DNA of 64,000 nucleotides from Chionoecetes opilio (taxonomy: Eukaryota > Arthropoda > Malacostraca > Decapoda > Majidae). The stretch is from assembly GCA_016584305.1 (NCBI GenBank), contig JACEEZ010025360.1:84501-148500 (forward strand), given 5' to 3'. This document shows, piece by piece, positions 32,528 to 43,884 of the stretch (its first letter is position 1; each line of letters starts with the position of its first letter). A program made the translations under genes and the position numbers. The notes beneath the pieces are model-generated. The model made no database searches. It saw nothing but the letters and a program-made list of their open reading frames with translations, and was not told where the DNA came from.

Positions 32528-33235
32528 CTTTTTTTTCACATCCCGAAGGACTGGCCAATGGCACAAGAAAAGGGATGAAAGAGTAAAGATACTGATTAAC
32601 TCTTGCAATAGGAAGATGGACAGAATAGGGATGAGAATGAGTAGAAAGTCATGTGCAGCGAGGCTGCGGGAGAGGGGGAGAGGCATGCAGTTAGCAAGTT
32701 CAGAAGAGCAGTGAGCATGAAAATAACAGTAGAAGAGAGCAAGAGAAGCAACATTGCGGCCGTGATTTAAAGATTGAAGACAGTCAGTCAGAGGAGAGGA
32801 GTTGATGAGAAGAAAAGCTTTTGACTCTACCCTGTTTAGGAGAGCTGTATGAGTGGATCCTCCCCAAACATGTGAGACATACTCCATACATGGGCGGATA
32901 AGGCCCCTGTACAGAGCAAGCAACTGGGAGGGAGAAAAATTTGACGCAGACGCCACAGGACACCTAATTCTTAGAAGCTGTTTTAGCAAGAGATGAGATG
33001 TGAGATTTCCAGTTCAGATTTTTAGTAAAGGATAGTCCTAGAATGTTCATTGTAGAAGAAGGAGACAGTTGAGTGTCATTGAAGAAGAGGGGATAGTTAT
33101 CTGGTAGGTTTTGTCGAGTAGATAGGTGAAGAAATTGGGTTTTTGAGGCATTGAACAAAACAAGGTTTGCTCTGCCCCAATCAGAAATTATAGAAAGATC
33201 ATAAGTTAGGCGCTCGGTGGCATCTCTCCGTGGTA
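32528..33235 (-). mobile_element. LINE-gamma 3' fragment
   Basis: Matches 16925-17790 of the LINE-gamma copy, encoding the C-terminal reverse transcriptase region (PCMEYVSHVWGGSTHTALLN). One end is a short T run at about 32530. Truncated at its 5' end near 33235. Confidence 0.85.
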
Positions 33236-33439
33236 CTAACACAGGAAGAAGTTTCATGAGTCACAATACAATACATAAGGAACAGGCTGTACTGTACAGT
33301 GCATGCATTAGAAAGGGAAAACAAAAATAGCTGGCTAATAGCTAAAAATATCACTGGCTTGTCATCTGTATAGAGTTTGGGTGTCATGATGAGATGTAGG
33401 ACAGAGAATAAGGATGTTAAGGACTCGGGAATACCATAA

Positions 33440-33809
33440 TACAGGTTGAAGATCCCAAACTCGGCAACCTCGGGACCAGCGCCGAGCCGAGTAATGGAAT
33501 TTCCGACTTTTAGAACGTAGATATATTAAGGGGAAAAAAATGGTTTGGGAGCCATAATACCAATAACAGACCTGTAGAAGTACACAAAATAACAGTGTAC
33601 ACAACTCTACAGTCACAACACCACTGAACAATAACAATAAACAAATCGGCGGGAGAAACCAAGCGGCCTAGTGTGGCACCTAGCGGCCGACCCGGCAACT
33701 ACGCGCCGGGTTTTGAGTGTTCTGCCGTGTTTTGGAAAATCCGGAACCATAGCCGAGTTTTGGGTGTTGCCGAGTCTTGGGATGCCGAGTTTGGGAACTT
33801 CAACCTGTA
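33440..33809. mobile_element. Tc1/pogo-type MITE with TA duplication, copy 1
   Basis: A 366-bp element (33442-33807) has inverted ends CAGGTTGAAGATCCCAAACT and TTTGGGAACTTCAACCTG between TA dinucleotides. A longer relative is at 44232-44725. There is no transposase. Confidence 0.9.
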
Positions 33810-33974
33810 GGACCTACAGTAAGACATGCAAGTGAGACCTGCCTGCAGAATAGATGCCACAGGTCTAGCATTCCAGCAGTGGGAATGAGTGACCTGAGTG
33901 GTGGATGTGTATGAGTGATGGAGTATATGGAAGGTTTGGTATGACTAGTAAGGGAGGGGAAGTGAAGTTTAGAT

Positions 33975-34222
33975 TAGGCCTCTTGTAGCTTCCTTATTTT
34001 CTTATGTTCTTAACCCCTTCACGCCCAGATCTTTCCTTGGCTATACAAAAATTGTCTGTTTTTAGCCATAAAATTACGAAAAGTAACTGAATATACCCAA
34101 TTAGTTAGTGGACAAGGATACTAAACAGGTCATAGCTATAAATAATTGCTTATATTCACACAAAAAAGTCTAATGGCAGCCAAATTACAATGGAAATTAC
34201 GTTCTGGGCCTCAGGGGGCTAA
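33975..34222 (+). mobile_element. LINE-alpha tail joined to piggyBac-type MITE, copy 2
   Basis: A short LINE-alpha end (GCCTCTTGTAGCTTCC, TTATTTTCTTATGTTC) runs straight into TTAA at 34010 and a 205-bp MITE at 34014-34218. The MITE starts CCCCTTCACGCCCAG and is closely related to 14081-14285. The right TTAA has decayed to CTAA. The same tail-MITE order occurs in frataxin intron 2. Confidence 0.8.
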
Positions 34223-34304
34223 GCTTTAGTAAATGCACTGAGGTAGTAACAGATGACCTCAGTGAAAGGACTTCCTCTAACCCCTGTGTTGTGTTCCCTG
34301 TCAG

Positions 34305-34523
34305 GTGTTCCAGAAAGGCTTTGACAACGCCGTGCAGCGAGACAGCTACCCAGAGTGTGTGACCAGCATTGAGTCCACGCCCCCCTGGCTCTCCTTCCTC
34401 AACCCCTCACTCTTCCCCCGCGGCAAGGCCTCACTCAGCTTCTTGGGGGACCCGACGGCCGTCTACCTCACCCTGCTCACTGCCGCCAGCCGTCCCCAGC
34501 CCCAACACGCCCTCATTGTGCGG
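34305..34523 (+). CDS. KIAA0825: KIAA0825-like protein, exon 5
   Basis: Residues 375-447, phase 0: VFQKGFDNAVQRDSYPECVT, then PPWLSFLNPSLFPRG and LTAASRPQPQHALIVR. Acceptor GTCAG at 34304, donor GTGTGT at 34524, after which the GT-rich array begins almost at once. Confidence 0.85.
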
Positions 34524-34529
34524 GTGTGT

Positions 34530-36082
34530 GCCCCCTGTGTGTGTGGCCTGTGTGTGTGTGTAGCCTGGGTGTGTGTGTGTAGCCTGTGTGTGTGTGTAGC
34601 CTGGGTGTGTGTGTGTAGCCTGTGTGTGTGTGTGTAGCCTGTGTGTGTGTGTGTAGCCTGTGTGTGTGTGTAGCCTGGGTGTGTGTGTGTAGCCTGGGTG
34701 TGTGTGTGTAGCCTGTGTGTGTGTGTGTAGCCTGTGTGTGTGTGTAGCCTGGGTGTGTGTGTAGCCTGGGTGTGTGTGTGTGTAGCCTGTGTGTGGTGTG
34801 TAGCCTGGGTGTGTGTGTGTAGCCTGGGTGTGTGTGTGTAGCCTGGGTGTGTGTGTGTAGCCTGGGTGTGTGTGTGTAGCCTGGGTGTGTGTGTGTAGCC
34901 TGGGTGTGTGTGTGTAGCCTGGGTGTGTGTGTAGCCTGTGTGTGTGTGTGTAGCCTGTGTGTGTGTGTAGCCTGTGTGTGTGTGTAGCCTGTGTGTGTGT
35001 GTAGCCTGTGTGTGTGTGTAGCCTGGGTGTGTGTGTAGCCTGGGTGTGTGTGTGTAGCCTGTGTGTGTGTGTAGCCTGTGTGTGTGTGTAGCCTGGGTGT
35101 GTGTGTGTAGCCTGTGTGTGTGTGTAGCCTGTGTGTGTGTGTAGCCTGGGTGTGTGGTGTAGCCTGTGTGTGTGTGTAGCCTGTGTGTGTGTGTAGCCTG
35201 TGTGGTGTGTAGCCTGTGTGTGTGTGTAGCCTGTGTGTGTGTGTAGCCTGGGTGTGTGTGTAGCCTGTGTGTGTGTGTGTAGCCTGTGTGTGTGTGTAGC
35301 CTGTGTGTGTGTGTAGCCTGTGTGTGTGTGTAGCCTGTGTGTGTGTGTAGCCTGGGTGTGTGTGTAGCCTGGGTGTGTGTGTGTAGCCTGTGTGTGTGTG
35401 TAGCCTGGGTGTGTGTGTGTAGCCTGTGTGTGTGTGTAGCCTGTGTGTGTGTGTAGCCTGGGTGTGTGTGTAGCCTGGGTGTGTGTGTAGCCTGGGTGTG
35501 TGTGTGTAGCCTGGGTGTGTGTGTGTAGCCTGGGTGTGTGTGTGTAGCCTGGGTGTGTGTGTGTAGCCTGGGTGTGTGTGTGTAGCCTGTGTGTGTGTGT
35601 AGCCTGTGTGTGTGTGTGTAGCCTGTGTGTGTGTGTAGCCTGTGTGTGTGTGTAGCCTGTGTGTGTGTGTGTAGCCTGTGTGTGTGTGTAGCCTGTGTGT
35701 GTGTGTAGCCTGGGTGTGTGTGTGTAGCCTGGGTGTGTGTGTGTAGCCTGGGTGTGTGTGGTAGCCTGGGTGTGTGTGTGTAGCCTGGGTGTGTGTGTGT
35801 AGCCTGGGTGTGTGTGTGTAGCCTGTGTGTGTGTGTAGCCTGTGTGTGTGTGTGTAGCCTGTATGTGTGTGTGTAGCCTGGGTGTGTGTGTGTAGCCTGG
35901 GTGTGTGTGTGTAGCCTGTGTGTGTGTGTGTAGCCTGTGTGTGTGTGTAGCCTGTGTGTGTGTGTGTAGCCTGTGTGTGTGTGTGTAGCCTGTGTGTGTG
36001 TGTGTAGCCTGTGTGTGTGTGTGTAGCCTGTGTGTGTGTGTAGCCTGTGTGTGTGTGTGTAGCCTGTGTGTGTGTGTGTAGC
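34530..36082. repeat. GT-rich minisatellite starting at the exon 5 donor
   Basis: About 80 units of 17-21 bp built from TAGCCTGGG or TAGCCTG plus 4-6 GT pairs. It begins within 30 bp of the exon 5 donor and fills the first 1.5 kb of intron 5. The complementary strand is a long stop-free frame of Thr-His repeats, taken as an artefact. Confidence 0.95.
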
Positions 36083-36109
36083 AGAGGTGTTCTCCCATTG
36101 TGTTTACAT

Positions 36110-36480
36110 AGTTGCAGTACAGGGACTGAATTATACTCGTGTGGTCTTATCTACACCTGTATTGATCTTATTTTTAGTTAGTGCGGAGTCAACAGGGAGC
36201 TTTAAAAGGAGGCTGGATCATTTCATGGATGGGGATGAAAGGTGGATGTAAGTAGTGTTAAGTAACAGGAACTACCTCGTGTAGGTCTCGCGGCCTCTTG
36301 TAGCTTCCTTATGTTCTTATATTCTTAATCTAGTTTCCTCAAATCTATGCACAGTTCTTGCCGCTATCACATCTTATAGTTCATTCTAGGCGTCTATACT
36401 TCTGCAGGGAAAGCTAGACTTCTTGGTGTTATTCAGACATCTTCCTAAAGTCAATCTCCCTTTTGTGGTGATGCAGTGTT
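36110..36480. mobile_element. LINE-alpha and LINE-beta 3' fragments
   Basis: 36176-36330 is a plus-strand LINE-alpha end (SAESTGSFKRRLDHFMDGDE and the TTATGTTC tail). Flanking 36110-36160 and 36335-36480 are diverged minus-strand LINE-beta ends, recognised by CAGGGACTGAATTATACTCG and GAAAGCTAGACTTCTTGGTG. Confidence 0.7.
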
Positions 36481-36599
36481 GAGTACTCGTGCTGCTCCTG
36501 CCGTCCATCCACTGCTTCACGGGATGGAGTGTTGAGGTGTGCGAGAGGGAGAGGATGGCAGAGTGGCAAGACGGGTGTGCAGGGGTGAGGGGCAGACAC

Positions 36600-37009
36600 A
36601 TGCGTAGACGGAGACTTCTCTGGTGCAGCCGTCCTTTAGAGGGAGTCCTGAAGGAGAGGCATCAGTGCTCCCTTACTGTCTTCTTTATAGGGACTGGCAA
36701 CTAAGTGACCTTTTTGTTACTTAGTTTTATTTCTGCCCTTGGCCAGTTCTTTTGTGATGTAAAAACAATAACAAAAATGAGCACGTTTCCTCACAGCAAC
36801 AGAGTGAAGGAGTCCTTGTTATTTAGGCGTAGAGGGAGACTTCTAGGTGTAGCTATCCTTTAGACGAGGGAAATGGATTGAAGAAGACTGAACAAGAGAT
36901 TAGATTATTAGACTGAAGACTATTTAGACTGAAGAAGAGGCATAAGTGTCATCTAGACCAGACGTGTTTCCTCACAGCAACAGAGTGAAGGCATGTTTGT
37001 TGTTTGCAG
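36600..37009. repeat. Diverged tandem duplications before exon 6
   Basis: TTTCCTCACAGCAACAGAGT plus GAAGG occurs at about 36786 and again at 36967, the second copy leading directly into the exon 6 acceptor. GCGTAGA(C/G)GGAGACTTCT occurs at 36602 and 36827. Within this stretch, 36672-36775 is a plus-strand LINE-gamma 3' end (TTTATAGGGACTGGCAACTA). Confidence 0.65.
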
Positions 37010-37174
37010 GGTTTGTTGATGCGTCAGTTCCTGGGCACCAAGATCATCCTGCGTGGGCTGCAGGACGCGCCGGGGCAGGTGACGTGCGGGGAGCCGTGTG
37101 GCGGGCCGCTGTGTGTGGCCCACCTCTGCACCCCCCCGCTCATCCCCCACACCGTGTATGCAGCCGTGGCGCAG
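37010..37174 (+). CDS. KIAA0825: KIAA0825-like protein, exon 6
   Basis: Residues 448-502, phase 0: GLLMRQFLGTKIILRGLQDA, then a cysteine-rich stretch TCGEPCGGPLCVAHLCTPP, ending YAAVAQ. Acceptor TTTGCAG, donor GTGGGA at 37175. A LINE-alpha copy begins within a few bases of this donor. Confidence 0.85.
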
Positions 37175-37176
37175 GT

Positions 37177-38163
37177 GGGAAAATTTGATGTAGGAAAAGT
37201 TCTTACGGCTAGTAACCAGGGTAGAACAAGAAGTAACAGATTCAAGCTGGAAAAGCATAGATTTAAAAAGGAAATAGGGAAAAACTGGTTCACAAATAGG
37301 GTGGTAAATGATTGGAATGGACTCAATCGTCAGGTGGTTAGTGCGGAGTCAATAGGCAGCTTTAAAAGGAGACTGGATAGGTTCAGGGATGGGGATGAAA
37401 GGTGGATGTAGGCAGTGGTGGGCGCCGTTAATCAAAAATTAACTTCGTTAACCGTTAATCCGTTAATTCTTTAGAAATGTAACAGAAGTTATCGATAAAC
37501 CATTAACGTTAATTTTTATTATAGAAAAAAAAAAAAAAAAAATCTGTTTTTGCTCTAAAACCACCTCAAAACACCTTTGAAAAGTGCCAAAACTATAAAA
37601 TCAGCCATTATGGGGTTTTTTAAGGGTTTTAGAACCCAAAAACTATAGTGTTTTTTGCTTTAGAGTTTAAAAAAAAAAAAAAGGCAGATTTTATAGTTTT
37701 AAACTTAAAAAAAACCTAAAAAAAGGCTGATTTCATAGTTTTGGCCCTGTTTTAGGTTTTTAAGGCTTTTAGAGCCAGAAAAGGGTGAAAAAAAACTAAT
37801 AAGTGGCGTTATATCAGGGTTGAAAGAATGGCGCGTACAATATTAAATATGCTAAGACTACATCTGTATTGAAAATCTGAAAATAATAGAAACTTTTAAA
37901 CGTTTACCGGTTTTTATGAAATTTTTGGGTTAGCGGACTTGAGTTAACGGAAATTAAATGTAACGGAAGTTAATTAGTCCGATAATGATTTCCAAAGTTC
38001 ACTTAAAAGCTAAATCGTTAACGAAAATGTTAACTTCGTTAATTAACGATTAACGGTTTGGTGCCCACCTTTGGATGTAGGTAGTGTTAAGTAATAGGAA
38101 CTGCCATGTGTAGGTCTCACGGCCTCTTGTAGCTTCCTTATTTTCTTATGTTCTTATGTTCTG
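37177..38163 (+). mobile_element. LINE-alpha 3' end split by a hAT MITE
   Basis: Encodes SNRFKLEKHRFKKEIGKNWF, NRVVNDWNGLNRQVVSAES and RRLDRFRDGDERWM. It is interrupted at 37413 and resumes at 38082 with the family 3' UTR and TTATGTTC tail. Its 5' truncation point is almost at the exon 6 donor. Confidence 0.9.
37405..38081. mobile_element. hAT-type MITE with 8-bp target duplication
   Basis: A 661-bp element (37413-38073) starts CAGTGGTGGGCGCCGTTAAT and ends with the inverted GTGCCCACCTTTG. The 8-bp sequence GATGTAGG flanks it on both sides. Other LINE-alpha copies show the uninterrupted site with a single GATGTAGG. The interior is AT-rich with many TTAACG motifs and no transposase. Confidence 0.95.
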
Positions 38164-38883
38164 TTTTTATGGGAGGGGCCGTGTTGGCAGAGGAAGGGAA
38201 GGACAGCATGGGTGTTCAGCTTATGTAGGGATCCTGTTGCCTTAGTGAACTGTAAGATGGATTCATAGAGAGAATAAGGGAGTGCTTGATGATACGAAGA
38301 GATGTGTCAGAGTGAAGAGTATGCTGGGAGTGTGAGAGGCTGTGAGGAGATGTAAAGCAGGAGGATAGTGTGTCAGGTAGCAATGTGTGATGTGTTGTGT
38401 TAGAGGATGAGAGGATTGGAGTGTGCCAGGATGAGTTGTATGGACATGACGTAAAGATCGTTCCTCTTCCCACACGAAGGAGTACCGAGGACCAGGCATC
38501 AGCGTAGCCTAGTGTAGCCCACACCTCATTATGAGCATGTTGTATATTGTGTGCAGCTTGACTTGCCGTGACTCCATGGACTAAAAGTGTGGAGGCTGGT
38601 CTTAGAATGTGGGTATTTGTGTTTTTCAGAAGAGTAACAGTGAGCCTGAAGCCTTAAGATCACTGGTGTATGATGCATTAACACCTCCTTGGGCAGTCCT
38701 TTACTTACTCAGAGTGACTTGCCATGGCACACACTCTGCTCAAACGTTTCCTGTTATATTTTGCTGAATACCTGTAGTAAATACTCTAGACCTAGATCAT
38801 TCAAAGTCGAAAGTGCATTGCATGTGTGTTATGCGTCTGTTCCGTTTTGTGTGCATTACCTGAGCAGCCTCTGGTGCCCTCAG

Positions 38884-38980
38884 ATCCTGGTGATGAGTGT
38901 GGACTGGGCGCCGGCGCTGTGCAGGATTGCCGGCCCGGGCATCAAAGAGTCCGCCCTCTGGGACTCCCTGGACCGTACTC

Positions 38981-38982
<2 letters not shown>
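38884..38982 (+). CDS. KIAA0825: KIAA0825-like protein, exon 7
   Basis: Residues 503-535, phase 0: ILVMSVDWAPALCRIAGPGI, then KESALWDSLDRTQ. Acceptor CCCTCAG at 38883, donor GTGTGT at 38983. The donor is the first GT of a long (GT)n run. The preceding 38164-38883 shows no feature I recognise. Confidence 0.82.
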
Positions 38983-39042
<60 letters not shown>

Positions 39043-39480
39043 TTTCCTAGTTGTATTTACCTAGTTGTAACATACAGGAAAAGAGTTATGCTCGTACTGT
39101 CCCGTCTCCAAATCTACTATTATCCAGTTTGCCTTTGAAGTCCTGAATAATTCTTGCATTAATCACTTGTGCATCAAGGTTGTTCCAGGCTGTGTGTGTG
39201 TGTGTGTATGTGCGTGTGTGTGTGTGTGTGCCTGGTGGTCGCCTGCAGGGCCTGAGCTACACTCCTGTGCTGCTGTCTGGGTATCTGTAGTCATCCAGTT
39301 TGTTCTTCAGTTGATACACACTTTCTGCCGTTATTCACCTCTTCTTGCAGGCCATTCTTGATGTCTCTAGTTCTCTGTGGGAAAACCTGACTCTTTTGTG
39401 TTATTCAAACATCTTACTTTTCTTTATTTTGTATTGTGTTCTCTCAAATATCCAGCCTCGTTTTTTTTTTATGAACAGAG
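38983..39480 (-). mobile_element. Two LINE-beta 3' ends, the first with its tail on the exon 7 donor
   Basis: (GT)n at 38983-39040 followed by TTTTCCTAGTTGTATTTACC is the reverse complement of the LINE-beta (CA)n tail and terminus. A second minus-strand end occupies about 39190-39480 (GCCTGAGCTACACTCCTGTG). Confidence 0.8.
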
Positions 39481-39589
39481 TAAATATTGACCTTGACCTG
39501 TTGTGGCTGAAGACAAAATTGACTTGAACTCGGGGAATCTTTGTTGTGATATCATTCCCTCTAATCCACCGGGGGTTCACAGAAAATGT

Positions 39590-42500
39590 ATTTATTAGCC
39601 ATTTTATTTTATATTAGCCATTTAACACTACTCAATCAATCATTGGGGGCATACGCCGGGGGGCGCGTCGCCTCGCCCACCCTACGACGCCACTCCCGAG
39701 GGTCACCACGCGCGAGTCTCCATGCAGGCTCCTTTCCCATACCAAGCAGCTCTCGACAAGAAACATCAACTTGCCCCAGCCACGAGCCTTGTGGGCGCCC
39801 CCTTGGCCTCCTCCACGCCGGATTGTCTCTTACAGATACAACCCGATGGGAAGGATCGGTTTCAGGGTAGCGTGCCACATGCCCATATAGCCGAAGTTGG
39901 CGCTGACGGACTATGCAGGTAATAGGCCTCGATTCAGTCTCACGGTGCAATCGCTGATTTGACACGTAATCATCCCAGTGATACCCCATGATTCTGCGAA
40001 GACACTTATTACCAAAGGCATTGATTCGTCTCTTCAAGTCACTATTTAGTGTCCATGTCTCACAGCCATAGAGTAAGACAGGGATCACAAGCGACTTGAA
40101 GATCCGGATCTTTGTCCTCCTGCACAGGTACCGACAACGCCAAATACTCCCGCTGAGCGAGTCCATAACACCGTGGGCTATGCCAATCCGCCGTAAGACT
40201 TCTTGACGTGACCCGCCGTCATTATGGACTGCGCTACCAAGGTATGTAAAACTTTCCAAGATCTCAATGTCCTCGCCACATGCATGAACAGACTGTACTG
40301 CTTCATCTAGTAAGTCTCCAAATACCTGGACCTTGGTCTTGAGCCAGGAGACCTCAAGTCCCAAAGGCTTTGCCTCCTCGTGCAGCGCCTCGAGAGCCAT
40401 CACCAGGACCTCCAGCGACTCAGCAAAGATTACTGAATCATCGGCAAAAACAAGATCAGTGATCTTGGTGTTGCCGACGGATGCTCCACAATCACTTTGA
40501 TCTACAACCTTGTCCAATACCCAGTCCATACAAGCGTTGAAAAGTGATGGGGCAAGGACGCACCCTTGCCTCACTCCTGTATTCACAGGAAAGAAGCTGG
40601 ATACACTTGCCCCACACTTCACAGCACTCTCAGTCCCAGAATACAGACCAGTTATCAAACCAATAGTCCTTGCAGGAATCCCTCGAAGTCGCAGAAGATC
40701 CCAGAGTGACTCACGATGCACTGAGTCAAACGCCTTCTTGAGATCAACATAGGCTGCAAGCATCCCCTGTCGAAACTCACGTCGGCGTTCCACCAGGACA
40801 CGAAGTGCTAGGATACGGTCCGTTGTTGACTTACCAGGCATGAACCCAGACTGCTGAGGTCTCTGATGCTTCACCAGATGACTGCGAATTCGTGTCAGCA
40901 ATAGATGGGCAAGCACCTTGCCTGGTACGCTGAGCAGTGTAATACCGCGGTAATTGTTGCAGTCCTGACGGTCCCCTTTCCCTTTCCAGATAGGGACGAC
41001 CAGCCCCCTTTTCCAGTCAGGAGGAATGGTACCTGATTGCCACACGGCAGTCAGGACAGCATGCAACCCGCGGATCATGGCCTCACCCCCAGCTTTGAGG
41101 AGCTCCGCACTGATATTACAAACACCAGCTGCCTTTCCACCCTTCAACTTTGCTACAGCCTCTCTGACTTCGTCAAGAGAGGGTGTGGTTTCGTCTATGG
41201 GAGGATCGGCATCCACTGCCTGTAACCCAGTGGTGTGAAGCTGCTCAGTTGGAGGGTCCACCGTGAACAGCTGCCCAAAGTACTCAGCCCAACGAGCCAT
41301 CTGCCCATCCATGTCCGACACGAGGCGCCCATCTGCTGTTCGAATAGCACTCGCCCGAGAAGGAGACTTGGAACGGAGCTTCTTCAGGGCTCGGTAGGTG
41401 GGTCGGAGGTCATTAGCGTTCAAATGACCCTCGACATCCTCAGCGAGACTCCTGACATACCTCTCCTTGTCTCTCCTCAGGAGGGTTCTAGTCCGGCGTG
41501 ACAGAGCCCTGTGCTGGTCCCGGTTCCCAGCCAGCCTGGCAGCGCGACTCTCCTCGATTTTCTCCAGCGTCTCCGTCGAGACAAAACCACGCCTTGACCT
41601 CGGGCGCTCCCCAATACACTCCTTGGCAGCCTGTAGAGTTTCACGTTTGAAGGTATCCCACAGTTCTACAGGATCCCCGAGAGCACCGAGCACATCAAAC
41701 CGATTTGAGACTGCCACTGCATACTCATGAGCACATGTCAAGTCCTTCAGTTTCTCAAGATGAAACACGGTATGGTTACCTCTTGAGATTCTTCTGGACT
41801 TGACATGAAGCTTAAGTGTAGCAACAACAAGTCTGTGATCTGTTCCAAAGAACTCAGCACTCCGGTAAACCCTGCAGTTCTGGAGGATCCTCCAACGAGT
41901 ACTAACGAGGATGTGGTCGATCTCCTTAGCTACCCCTCCGGCATTACTATACCATGTCCAGCGGTGCAGCTCTGGTCTCTGATACCAAGAACCTGCAATT
42001 CTCAACCTTCTGGACCTTGCAAAGTTCAGAAGCAGAGAACTGTTGGTGTTTCTGGTACCGGAGCCATGGGGACCAACACACAACCCGTAGCCATCTCTCA
42101 CAGTGCCAGTAGTAGCATTGAAGTCGCCCAAGACAATGAGTGTGTCCCGAGGAGGACACTGGTCTAATACAGAGTCGAGTGTGGCGTAGAACATCTCCTT
42201 CTCTTCAGTTTTACGCACCTCGGTAGGAGCGTACACTGCAACAAGAGACATGAAATCCAGAGTGTGTTTCATCCTCACCCGCATTATACGCTCATCAACC
42301 GGAGTAACCTCAACAACTGACGGTTGCAGTTTGCTGGAGACGCCTATAGCTACTCCCGTACACGGTGACCATTGCTCATGCCGGACCAGTAGTAGGTGTA
42401 ACCCCCACTGCTAGTCTCGCCACTGCCAGGCCTCCTCGTCTCAGAGAGTCCCACTATATCCACCGTCAGCCTACTGAGCTCGCCCGATAGGAGAGGTAGT

Positions 42501-42935
42501 CGACGATCGTCTGAGAGGCTCAGAACGTTCCACGAGCCCACACGAAGAACCCTCCGGAGGTTGATCCCAGGAGTGATTCGACGGGCAGGCGCCGCCTCTG
42601 CACCGCCCCGGCCACCCCCATAAGAAAAAGTTGGGCTAGGGGGCCCTACCACTTGATTTAGAGTGCGGAATTCCCGAGGGCTTCGCCCCGCACTCGTCAT
42701 AGGCAGACCCCTCCCCTGCGTCGGCATAGGAGGGGTCTGCATGGTCGGGCCCCCCGGCAAAACCGGGTCGGGGGCGCGATTAACGCGCCCCCGGCCTCTA
42801 CCTCTTAACATGTTTGTGGCTAGTTTAGTTTTTACAGGGAAGGGTTGCAAACCCCCCCCCCCCCCCAACCAATCTATGTCAGGGATTGGCCTTACTGGTC
42901 ACCATGGCCAGGGACGCAGAACCCCCTGTAGGGAT
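39590..42935 (-). mobile_element. LINE-delta (RTE-like), nearly full length
   Basis: Single-ORF-type LINE with endonuclease, reverse transcriptase and a short 3' end immediately after the stop, in antisense orientation in intron 7. A copy with few differences occupies 62144-64000. The 5' region is GC-rich and ends near a C run at 42853-42867. Confidence 0.92.
39636..42868 (-). pseudogene. LINE-delta endonuclease-reverse transcriptase, one frameshift
   Basis: 42868-42350 encodes the endonuclease start (VGSWNVLSLSDDRRLPLLSG, VDIVGLSETR). After a frame change near 42350-42285, an 882-codon frame continues with VLGDFNATTG, EIDHILVSTRW and FGTDHRLV. It then reads NYRGITLLSVPGKVLAHLLL, SGFMPGKSTTDRILALRVLV, YVDLKKAFDSVHRESLWDLL, TGVRQGCVLAPSLFNACMDW, the catalytic LVFADDSVIFAESLE and the C-terminal LRLYGHVARYPETDPSHRVV. 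The second catalytic motif is FADD. Only the one break was found. Confidence 0.9.
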
Positions 42936-43105
42936 TAACTCCAGGCTGCCCACTATTTCACCCATCGCACACTACTGGATATATATTAATTTTTTGCCTT
43001 CCTTTTGAAACTGTTCCTCTGTAGTCACACTTTTATGTGTAATCACTGAATGCTGTCATTGTTTCTTCTTACGTTTCTTAGTCCTTGATAAGCTTTTTGA
43101 TAATG

Positions 43106-43107
43106 TT

Positions 43108-43143
<36 letters not shown>

Positions 43144-43540
43144 TTGTTTGTTTGTTGGTTGGTTTGTTGGTAAGAAAAACAGCTTGCCTACGTAATCTTG
43201 CCCCTCTCTTGTTGATATCCTTGTTGATACTATCCTGCCCCCATCTTACTACTGCCCGTTCCAGTTCTTTTCCTCATCTGTCCTCCCTGTCTTGCGGACA
43301 TTCTCCCGGAATTCCCCTCCTTCTCCCCGAGTAATTTAATCTCCTTCCTCCAACAAATACACATCCTTCATCTGATCTAGCCATCCTGCTGTAACATCCT
43401 GTTCCAACATCAACTGTTCCAATCATCTGCTGTAACATTCCTCTCTCTCTCTCTCCCCTCCTCTTCTCTCTCTCTCTCCTCTCTCTCTTTTTCGCTCTCG
43501 CTCTCGCTCTCGCCTCCCCTCGCTTCCCCTCTCGCTCTCT

Positions 43541-43578
<38 letters not shown>

Positions 43579-43665
43579 CTCTTCTCTTCTCTTCTCTTCT
43601 CTTCTCTTCTCTTCTCTTCTCTTCTCTTCTCTTCTCTTCTCTTCTCTCTTCTCTCTCTCTCAAAA
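43106..43665. repeat. GA, TTTG and CT microsatellites
   Basis: (GA)n at 43112-43138, a (TTTG)n-like run at 43141-43170, and 43440-43665 of CT/TCTTC-rich sequence with a regular CTTCT repeat. The stretch 42936-43105 is otherwise unremarkable. Confidence 0.9.
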
Positions 43666-43691
43666 CACAAGGCTCTGGCTCCCTCACATCA

Positions 43692-43884
43692 ACGTGGTGT
43701 TTGTGCCCTGCTCTCTAAGGCTGTTGTGTTGCAGGTGTGGAACGTGGTGTTTGTGCCCTGCTCTCTAAGGCTGTTGTGTTGCAGGTGTGGAATGTGGTGT
43801 TTGTGCCCTGCTCTCTAAGGCTGTTGTGTTGCAGGTGTGGAACGTGGTGTTTGTGCCCTGCTCTCTAAGGCTGTTGTGTTGCAG
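43692..43884 (+). repeat. 50-bp tandem repeat containing the exon 8 acceptor
   Basis: Four copies of a 50-bp unit: GTGGTGTTTGTGCCCTGCTC, TCTAAGGCTGTTGTGTTGCA, GGTGTGGAAC. Each carries the pyrimidine tract, the TTGCAG acceptor and the first bases of exon 8. Acceptor AGs fall at 43734, 43784, 43834 and 43884; only the last keeps the frame. Confidence 0.95.

Noticed and set aside
34431..36098. A 555-codon Thr-His-rich frame on the minus strand
   Set aside because: It is the complement of the GT/TAGCC array. There is no start context, no flanking domain and no other support.
43274..43687. Arg-Glu-rich frame on the minus strand
   Set aside because: It is the translation of CT/TCTTC microsatellite sequence.
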